A DNA stretch of 64,000 nt from Petrosia ficiformis. Its lineage: Eukaryota; Porifera; Demospongiae; Haplosclerida; Petrosiidae. The notes under the pieces are model-generated. The model had not been told where the DNA came from. It searched no databases and saw nothing but the letters and a program-made list of their open reading frames with translations. The position numbers and the translations under genes were made by a program. The stretch spans positions 4,762,001-4,826,000 of the forward strand of contig OX345640.1 in assembly GCA_947044365.1 (NCBI GenBank), given 5' to 3'. Positions 54,447 through 64,000 of the stretch are shown one piece after another (position 1 is the stretch's first letter; every line of letters begins with the position of its first letter).

Positions 54447-57270
54447 GTTTCACAGTTCATACCGTATAGTTGGGCTCTTTTAGAGGCCCCTTTTTTAGTC
54501 TGTAGGAACCTCACAAACACGTTATGACAAAATAGACAAACTGAATTTGGTATAATTATATATATAACAACACTGCCAACAATGAAAAACGTCTAATCAC
54601 CTGGTACCGGTGATTGGCGTCATTGCGTGCATGGTATTTAATAAAAACAAAACAAAACAAAAAACATTTTTGACCCTCCCCTTAGGAGGGTTAGGCCTAA
54701 AGTAAACACACCGCTGTACCTCAAGAGCTGGACACTCCTGGAGTTCCATACTTGGCGTGTATACACTCCTCCGAAGTGGCGAGAACAAGCACTCGCTAAT
54801 ATTTTCTCCACCATACTAGAAGCTAGGGTAAGAAATCAGCTAGGTGTGGTCTATATCAGTTTTTCTGCATCTAACAAAAAGCACGAGTTTTACATCACTG
54901 GCTGTCATAAGGACTCTTCTTTCCAACAAAGGAAGTTAGAATCTTTTAACATGTATATATATTTCGAAAGTTATAAAGCTGACAAAAGTTTCATGAAACA
55001 CCCCGCCCATAATTATAACTTGTTAATGTTATGTTAGATCAAATTAGGGGGGGAGGGTCATGCAATAGTAATTAATAATTAGAGCGAGGGGTACTGGCGT
55101 AGTAACTGATTGTTAATAATGATTTGTGAAATTGTAGCCAAAAATATCAACAGAAATTACATTGCAAAATACTTTAAATCACTACATACCGGAGCACTCC
55201 ACTATTATAACTTTTAAACAAAATCATCAGTTGCAAAATTGTCTAATTATTTTGGCTCAAAATTCACTTTCAATGTTGCTTTTAAAAGTTATTTGAACCA
55301 TAATAACACTACAAAATTAATACAAAACAAAAACTTGTGTAATAATCATGATCTTCACCACCAATTTGTATACCACGCCTATTTTCGTTTTAATCCACGC
55401 CCACTTTTAATTACTATTGTTGCAGTGTGAATGCAATGGCTGTAAAAGAAAAGCATACTTTTTTCCAGTTTGTTGTATACCTGATAATTTTTCTTGGACT
55501 GAATAAATGTGAGGTTTTATGAATTAATATAATTGTAGTAATTGTGTATTTTCATAATTATAGTGAATACATTTATATTCAACAACAAAGTGTAAATATT
55601 TTGTTGTGTTTTGTTTTGCTAAGCTACAGGTACTAAAGTGATAGTTTTTTTGCCTTTCATAATATCTGTATAGATTGCACTGCAGAGATTGTGACCTCCC
55701 ACATGAATCTGTACTTGCAGTAATCCTCCACCTAGGACCCAGCAACAATAGAAGTGCACTAAATGTTTACATTCTATTTTTATAACCTTTAGTACTAGTA
55801 TTTTATTTATATGTTTAACATTGAGACAATCAAACAATACTCTTGTGTAATCAACACTGAAGTCACATAATTAGTTGGTGGTGCAAAACTTCCTATTGCA
55901 ACAGGGGTGTTAAAATCCCCGAAAGGGTACTAACAATTTTAATTATCCTATGACAATGGATATAATTACGAACCAATACCTGTTATAGGTAATGGATTAA
56001 TACATGAAATATTGCAGGGCTGGCATGGTGGTGGAGATGGTTTATTTTATTTGTTCACATTTTTAAACCTTAACAGGAACAATAAATAGAGGCTAGTGCT
56101 CCTAAGATCAAGGATTAGTTTGTCTGATACACAAAGTATTAAATTTCCAACAATGGTGCCAGTGCAGTATAGACACAGCATTATTGTTAGAACACATGAT
56201 CCTCAATTCTATTATTTAGGATTTCTTGTCCATATAAAAAAATAGTTTTGAATTTAAATTAATAATTATTAACTCACTCGCTTCCCTCTCCAAACCAAGT
56301 TTGCTTCAGTTATTAATATATTAATCTGTCAAATAATGTTTTTTGTGTTAAATTTTGATGAACAAATTCATTAACCAATTCCTCTAGATAAGTATATTCA
56401 ACCTAAGAGAGAAATATCCAATACCATTGCCTAAAATGTAAAATGGTCATTATATTAGCAAATTCAATTTTTCTGTCTTAGGTCATTTATGCTTTTGTTA
56501 TATGAGTATTAATGTTGAACATCATTTCTACATATTAAGTGTAAACGAGGAATGTACCTTTTGTGTGTATTTGTTTACAACAAAATGAGGTTACCTAGCC
56601 TAAACAATCTTATGATTAGTATTCGTGAGAAATATGAATTATGAAAATAAAAGGCCTGCTTATTAGTCAACACATTTAGTTCCTTTCATTATTTAGACCA
56701 CACAGTAAGTGTTGATAGCGCACAATATTAAATTTAAGGAGAAACGTATTTATATGAAATATAATTATGCAATAATAAAAGCAGTTGTTTTTATAGCTGA
56801 AATTGCATTATTGGATTGTGTAATATCTATTGTTGTTCGATCTAATAATTAGTCTGTCTGAATTTATATGATGAAAGAAGTGTGGCATAATAACCATTCA
56901 ATATGTGAACATCGGGCCTACTATGAATATTTTTTTGACTTCATGTTATTTTTCTCACATGCAGATGCTGCTACCTTATCAAGGTAAAATTATGCATGAT
57001 GTTTAGTATGTTTGTGCATGTACATGTGTGCTTATACACTATAACTGAAGTATGCTTTGTAAAATAATAGCTGAATAGGCTCCATGTTATACTTTATTAA
57101 TTATCAAATACTTGATTTTTTGTTCAATACAATAATGTATTACTCTAATCTAACAAAATAACACAGTGGACAATGTTACTAGTGTAGAGCACCATATAAA
57201 AATAAACTACAATCATTATATATAGTGTTTGACACATAACACTTTTGTTATTCTTAATCACATGATATAG
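54447..57270. other. Spacer between gene C and the receptor kinase
   Basis: AT-rich and without a supportable gene. The receptor kinase must begin in or left of this stretch because its first visible exon starts mid-codon. The only exon candidate I can point to is 19 bases at 56965-56983 (acceptor CACATGCAG, donor GTAAAA), whose phase fits the next exon. This is weak. Between about 54590 and 55060 there are CG-richer segments that may be decayed repeats. Confidence 0.5.
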
Positions 57271-60200
57271 TCCAAACTGTTCAACTGTCATACTCAAATA
57301 TAATGACAGCATTGAATATTTTCTCATGAAGTGTTTACAACTGGAGATGAGTGCTGTGTGTTTCTCATGTAATATTACATTTGGTGCTCGTGGATGCTCC
57401 AATTCAGAATGCATTAAAGTGCAGTCACAAATTTCATCAAAGCCAGTTAACTGCCAAGTAGATATGACGGGAATATATAATGATACTTGCAGTATCATAA
57501 AACCTCTCAATGAACCTGGTCAGAATGCTTCAGTGTATTTTTATAATCAGTCTGTTGTAATTGCAGGAGGTAAGCACTTGGTTTTCATTCAATCCATTGT
57601 TGCATTCTATTCTATCTATGCCCATCACTTTTTCACTTATTTTAATCAGTCTTTATTCATTATATTTATCAGCATGTTTATGAACTAGTCATGGATGATT
57701 TTTGAATTGTTTCACCAATCAATTCAAAATATTATATTCATTCCCTATCCAATTTTGAACACATAATAGTTAAAGTGACTAATCGCAGTCCTTCATTTAC
57801 TCATGATTTGTCACATAGTGCTATAACTGTGAGGAATACTACTAGCAATGTTTTTTTCTCTGAAACATTTTATAGTACTTCAAGTGAGTTGATTTCATCA
57901 TTGTAAACTAATTGTAATCTCATTATTTAAAATACTGACCATATTAACTACAAATTAAACCTAATTAAATGTTACCTTTTTTATTTCTCCATGTAGCTTC
58001 AAGTCATCAACCCAGTAGTGTTTCTTCTTCATTCTCTCCTTCATTTTTCCCTTCTTCATCCTTCTCTTTGTCGTACATCCCTTTCCCCTCATCAATTCTA
58101 TCCAAACCAAATTCCACAATGACAATGACCACACATAATGAAGGAATGTCTTATTTGTATATTGGAATTGGAAGTCTATTTGGTTTTTTAATGCTGTTAC
58201 TATGTGCTCTGATTAGCGGTTGTTTTGTGCTCTGCTTCAAAAGAAAGAGGTAATACAAATCATTTGCTTATTCCAATCATTTCACCAATTAGCTATAAAT
58301 TTCTTATGCTGCTAGACCACCTCTGCATGTACAATAATATACTGAAATAATAATACACTAATCCCTACAAACTGTGATGCAATTACTATGAACCGGTTTT
58401 GTGTATAATTATAATTATAATTAAATTTACACAAATATGACTATATCATTCTGCAATGGAATAATAATTATAGCAATATCGATCTAAACATAACATACAC
58501 TCCATGGTTATAATATTTACAAGTCATTTATAGATACATATAACATTGCAATATAATTACTTCATAATCATCTTACTATACAAAGTAATGTTTTAAATTC
58601 ATTATGTATGCCTACGTAGCTTCCAATGAATAATTCACTTAACATTTTGTATGTATGCATCAGTTTCAGCATAATTATAGTATACTGTATAATGTTATTT
58701 GGAGTGAATAAATAACATTATACTTACTATCATTCATTGGAAGTAGGATAATGTTTTATATACATGTAGAAGAAGACAATCTAACTTTGAAATGCAAGAA
58801 AACACTGTTAGTCGTAAACACAGCAAGGATCCAATACTCACTACAAGACAAATGAATGCACAAGACAATACTCTTCCAAGAGCATTTACAAATGGTTAGT
58901 CACAAATATACCGTGTTTTCAAGTGGGTATAATAATTGTTATTGTGAATGAGACTCAATGAGTACATCGGTATAGTATTTTGAATGCCAAGAAGTACAAC
59001 TTTACAGTTGGTCTATCTAATTATCCATTATCTATTATCTATTCATGTATCTATCTATCTATTTATGTAGCTGGATATGAAAAACAAAATTCACCACATT
59101 CAGCCTCTTTCAGTACTTCTCAAACAATCACTTCTCCTTCAGTAACTCCTTTCTTACCTGAGTATCAGGGAGGTCATACTAGATTAATCCCCATCCAGAA
59201 AGACGAGATATTTAATGATGATGAGACTATGATGAAGGAGAATAGTTTTCTAGTGAGGGATAGGTGAGACAGTTAACAGTACAATCAAAACCTGTTATTA
59301 AAACCACATGACGAGTTACTGGAATGTTGTATTAACTATATATAACCACCATTTCATTAATATAAGGCATTAGACAGCTTAGTTAACTAAACTATAACTT
59401 TAAAAATTAGCCAATAATAGGCACTTTTATTTAAGTACATAAAACTAAAAACGTAAACTTTTTTTCACAATCTACTAGTTTTCCTCACTGGAGGTCTGTA
59501 TTTTCAAAGATGATAATACGAAATGAAGATATTGAAGTGGATGAAATAGAGAATGTTGGGGAAGGTATGTATGAACAAAACAAGATATAAATATAGGGAA
59601 AAGGTATCCATATGATTGCTTTGTGCTGTCATTATTATTCATTGCTGACTATGAGTTTCGATCACGTGCCTGAAGCCCAAGCTTCAGATTATAGTTATTT
59701 GTTCTCTGCTTTTTGTACTTTTAAAGGTTTTTGTACACCTCTTGCAAAGTATCTTTGCAGCTGTTGGTTGCAGTTTCTACAAGCTGCTTTCTTCCTGCCG
59801 GTCTGCTAAAGCTCAAGCAGCATGCATGTGTTCATTTACACACCCAGCCCCCTTGAATGACACTACTATGTTTCAGTGGAGTTGATTATTAACAGGGTAA
59901 AAGTTTTATTTTTATTAATAACAAAATTATTAAAAACTGAACGTTTCGACCTGAAAGTCTTCCTCAGCAGACTGTAGAAGATCTTCAGGTCAAAACATTC
60001 AGCTTATTAATAAAAATGAAAAGTATACTGTGTTCTCCACTGAATTACTACAACATGGTAATAAGTATCTACAATATTACAACTATGTTTTCACTACACT
60101 CAATGCATATGTGACATAATTATATATGCAACTATAATTACATGTATATAATTATGTATGTATATTATATAATTGTATGTTAACAGTAATCATGGAGGGG

Positions 60201-63200
60201 ATTATTATGAGGGGAAGTTTATTGTTTGTTAAGTTGAATTTCCTGTCTCTCATTTTCTCATTCTTCATTTCAGGTGCTTTTGGTAGGGTACTGAAGGGAA
60301 CTCTAAATTCCATTGGGCCAAATAAGAAAATAAATAAAGTTCAGGTTGCAGTCAAGACTCTAAAAAGTGAAAGCCATAATTACTCATATATATAAAAATT
60401 ATATATATATATATAACATTTTGCATAACATCTACTATATCTTATTTCACGTTCAGCTCATCCAACACCAGATCAAGTTGAGGAGTTCATATCAGAATCA
60501 GCAATTATGTTGGATTTTAATCATCCTAATGTACTAAAATTAATAGGAGTGTGTTTTGATAGTGAAAATCAACTACCTCTTATAATACTTCCTTATATGG
60601 CTAATGGAGATCTCAAAAGCTACTTGAGAAAAGAAAGGAAAATTGCAAATCGCAATGACGAGTTTCCAGAGGTTTGTATAATTTAATTTACACTATCCAT
60701 CACTAGGCTATACAAGGTTTCATAGAGGGTTTAGTAATGAGAACTTGTATCTAAAGTTAGTTATAATACAGCTCCCTGGGGACATAGAATTTCCCTTTCA
60801 AAGAAAGTCATGCTCCTCCTTCCCAGAATATTTAGATATTCAAATGACAAAATAGTACCTTTACTTTATACAAACAATTGTACTAGGCGTGTTTGTCTTG
60901 CTCAGCATCTGCCATACCTCAAACATGTGACACTGATCATTTGTATATCAGACTGCTCTAGGACATGAATGTCATATACACCTTCGGTGAAGATCACCTC
61001 ACCCTAAATAGTCTTTGGCCCCAAGGCTTGGTTTGGTAACTTGATACAACATTCAAAGCATGACATACTATATACATTACAAATGTATTATTATATGCCA
61101 ACACTTTCCCCTTTAAGGCCCTGAATCACGATAAGCTTGTATACATGTGTTTGGACATAGCAAGGGGTATGGAGTATCTTGCAAGGAAAAAGTTTGTCCA
61201 TAGAGACTTGGCAGCAAGGAACTGTGTGTATGTTATAGTAAACATGTTGTACAATTGTGAGAAACAGTATGCTCTGTTTACCATCTGTGACATATTGAAT
61301 CATACATAACTGCACAATTCTAATAAACAATAATTGAAAATTTGTAATTCTTCAATCACCAGTATAAAGAACTTAGGCACACTGATAGAGTATTAGATTA
61401 GAACTTGGGGTTATTGAATGTGCTGGTCATAAGAATGAATGATAATTTATTTTCAACTTGGCATTGTAAAATGACAATCCTTGTTTTCTTTATATCTATT
61501 GCTTACAATTTATTTGTGTGTAACAATTAAAATGTACACATGTACACTACACTACATTAATTATACAAATGTGTTTAATCATTTATTTAACTATGTATGT
61601 ATAATTTATTTGTTTATATAACTTATAGTACAGACAAAGATTTGTCAGTCAAAATAGCAGACTTTGGTCAATCTAGAGACATATACACTAGAGACTACTA
61701 TCAGATGGGTTTGAAACCAGCAAAAGTACCTGTCAAATGGTTACCTCCTGAGAGTTTGTATGACGGCATATTTAATGAGAAAACTGACATAGTAAGATAA
61801 CATTATGGGGTTTTGACAATCAAAATCAAGACTTTCAAAAAACCTGTTTTGAAGTGAGTTGGTAATTAATATCTCAAAACACTTCATAGTTTTTATTGAA
61901 AGTTTTGATTATGATTGTCAACATTATCGAGACGAGTTGTGTTTTTGTGTACAATTTTGCTAGCAGAAGAGTGATGAAATGGCAATTGTGAGTTGAAATA
62001 ATTGTCATAACTTTATATTAACCAAAAGGTTTTAGAAAAAGCCTTTCTTTTAGTTCGATCCTTGTATAATTTCCAGTCTATTGGTAGCTCAATCGAAATT
62101 CCGATGATGTTAGTTGTCCATAAATGTTGTTAATACACCCACACCCTCCACTCTGACTATGCGGGCGACAATTAATTATAATATTATGGAGTATTGATTA
62201 TTTATGTTGTCTATGATTATGTATTTGTATTACTACAGTTTATGTATGCATGTATTTATATATTATGTATAATAATTCATTATAATTATATACAAGTATT
62301 TTTAGTTACTTTAATATGTATGTGGGTGGTAGTGAATGTGATATGCATGCATTTATAAATATACATTCATATGTATGTAAATGTGTATGCATACAAGTAT
62401 ATAATAATATAGTTATGTATGTGTGAATAAATGTCAAACTATATAATTATACATATTATGTATCATATATGTACATACATACCTTGTACTTGAGTACAAA
62501 CAAGCCCAAATGTATGTTTTACACAAAACCTAACTGTAATGGTACTGCTTATCTATTTTGTCTTTTATTCTAGTGGGCCTTTGGTGTAACATGTTGGGAA
62601 ATATTTAGTCTTGGACGAAATCCTTATCCTAGTATTGACAATGCTGAGATTTTGGATCATATTGAAAGTGGTCACAGATTAAAGAAGCCACCACTTTGTC
62701 AAAATGAAATGTAATCTAATTATGTAGTCTGTATACATGTGTGTGTGTCTGAGTCTGTGTGTTGGGAGGGTGTTGACATGCATGTGTGTATACATACCTT
62801 CTGCATTTTATCCCGGATAGGTTTAATATCATTAACACATGCTGGAAGCTAGACTCCGAAGATCGTCCTCAATTCTCAAATGTGGTTTGTTCGATCTGCA
62901 TAATGTTACGGACAGATGAGGAGAGTGAAGATGAGGAACCAAAACATAATTATTTTCTGCTTGAAGAGCACTCCGCACTTCTTGATCACTTGTCATCAAA
63001 AAAAGAAAGCAAAATAATATTGCAGAACCAACAACAAAACAATGGAAGTATGAAAAGCAAGCTCTATTATAATTATTAGTCAAGTATTTATACAATCAGG
63101 AGCTTATGACTAGAAGCAGTGAAGGAGCATCCAACTGTCTACACTTTTATTCACTAAAGTTCCATACAAGGCCTTTTACATGGGTAGCAGTGCTATATCA

Positions 63201-64000
63201 ATGGCAGGTCACTAATAGATGAATAGCTAAAACACTCCCTACATATACACCTGTACAATAAGGTACAATTAGTCTGAGTATTGAAATTGGACACTCCTTC
63301 GCGTCTTCACTGTTTGTAAGCTCCTGATACCTGTAATGATACTTTGGTTCTATATTATAAATGCTTTACTTTCAGATTATAGTGGGGACTTGCCTGAAGA
63401 GAGTGTTTACACGTAAGATAATTTTTCTGTGATGTATGATGTCTGGTTTATTAGTTTTAGGAACACAGATCTCTCAACTAGCCATAGGGAAATCAAGTAC
63501 ATGCTAAATTTAAGATAAAAATTGTTGCTTCATAATCCATGAATACAATAATAAGTGTTGTAAAAAACATTTAGCAGGTTATAGCTGTAAGCAGTACAGT
63601 TTAGCCATTGTGAACTTACGTAAACCTTGTTCTTCAATTGATCTGTTATAGAAAAATGATTACTTTATATTTTGGCCTTCACTCTTTACATTCATATATA
63701 TAGCATGGATGGGCAATTGCAAAATGATCCAGAAAATACAGCTATGGAATATACACATATTCCTGTCTTTCACAATACAGGTATGCATAACTACTGTATG
63801 CACATCTAAAATTACTTAATTTCAATTATTTAGCTTATGATCATATACCGAGTATTCCTACCTTTCACAATACAGGTATGCACAGTAATTGAAGTATTAT
63901 AAAATATTTTATTTTATTATTAGCTTATGATACAGCTTTAAATTGTGTCATAGATCCTACTCTGACCAGTTTATCTTGTATTGATGTGTCTGTGGATGAA
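57271..64000 (+). CDS. Receptor tyrosine kinase (16 exons seen, both ends open)
   Basis: Single-pass receptor tyrosine kinase. Exons: 57271-57569, 57770-57883, 57997-58249, 58770-58894, 59071-59263, 59479-59564, 60274-60366, 60457-60671, 61118-61227, 61629-61791, 62574-62710, 62821-63047, 63376-63412, 63704-63780, 63834-63875, 63924-edge. All phases are consistent. The ectodomain has a Cys-containing, perhaps Ig-like segment ([18 protein letters not shown]), then a Ser-rich stalk and TM ([20 protein letters not shown]). The kinase is complete: GEGAFGRV (split by an intron), [25 protein letters not shown], activation loop YTRDYY (Y-x-x-x-Y-Y as in insulin-receptor/Trk types), [24 protein letters not shown]. 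The tail carries EYTHIP, AYDHIP and AYDTAL, candidate SH2 sites. The subfamily cannot be assigned; the first exon(s) and 3' end are missing. Confidence 0.93.
59874..60042. repeat. Foldback element in RTK intron
   Basis: Ends CAGTGGAG and CTCCACTG enclose mirrored TTTTATTAATAA, CTGAACG..GACCTGAA and AGTCTTC blocks around a short loop near 59968. It lies in the intron that splits the glycine-loop codon (59564 to 60274). Confidence 0.8.
61814..61920. repeat. Foldback element in RTK intron
   Basis: TGACAATCAAAATCAAGACTT and its near-complement ending ATTGTCA at 61920 form imperfect arms of about 45 bases. It lies just after the exon encoding the activation loop. Confidence 0.8.
61921..62573. other. 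RTK intron, AT-rich, nothing recognised
   Basis: Repeated TATGTATG-like low-complexity sequence from about 62210 to 62500. No exon is expected here, since the flanking exons join in frame as DIWAFG. Confidence 0.7.

Noticed and set aside
55524..55837. Overlapping small frames in the spacer before the receptor kinase
   Set aside because: No signal peptide, homology or consistent splice sites.

Overview
This is animal nuclear DNA. It is AT-rich, with GT-AG introns, a cilium gene (CLUAP1/IFT38), a ribosome-biogenesis gene (RRP12) and a receptor tyrosine kinase with an Ser/Thr-rich stalk and tyrosine-rich tail. Compact genes, an abundant palindromic ACATGT hexamer repeat, many small foldback elements and a tandem family of beta-helix plus multi-TM proteins suggest a demosponge, perhaps Amphimedon-like. 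The phylum call is inference; that it is metazoan is much firmer. All exon models below were built by hand from reading frames, splice consensus and phase continuity. No search was run.

Layout. From 342 to 1727 lies a degraded Crypton-type tyrosine-recombinase element. From 2126 to 40173 (minus strand) runs RRP12: 24 exons recovered, with the 3' end beyond the left edge. One RRP12 intron, 9512-32919 (23.4 kb), holds a same-strand array of four large, apparently intronless paralogues of an unnamed membrane family (signal peptide, beta-helix-like ectodomain, Cys-rich stalk, about 8-9 TM segments). Two are intact (10358-14131 and 25916-29656). Two are broken (14285-17826 by indels, 22025-25723 by two nonsense codons), and relics of further copies lie between them. 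The same intron carries a hAT-like MITE, a tRNA-like SINE and foldback elements.

Upstream of RRP12 on the same strand, 137 bp away, is an intronless CLUAP1 (40311-41462). Diverging from it across a perfect NRF1-type palindrome is a two-exon gene for a 116-residue single-pass membrane protein (41662-42629). Next come three tandem 11-exon genes (42770-45689, 45821-48799, 50795-54446, minus strand), each encoding two fused GNAT acetyltransferase domains of the diamine/thialysine type. The N-terminal domain has lost the acetyl-CoA glycine loop in all three. A 0.53-kb palindrome made of smaller palindromes separates two of them, and MITEs fill their introns.

The right end (57271 to the edge, plus strand) is a receptor tyrosine kinase with an intact catalytic core and a duplicated micro-exon tail of tyrosine motifs. 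It is open at both ends: its first exon was not found and its 3' end runs off the window.
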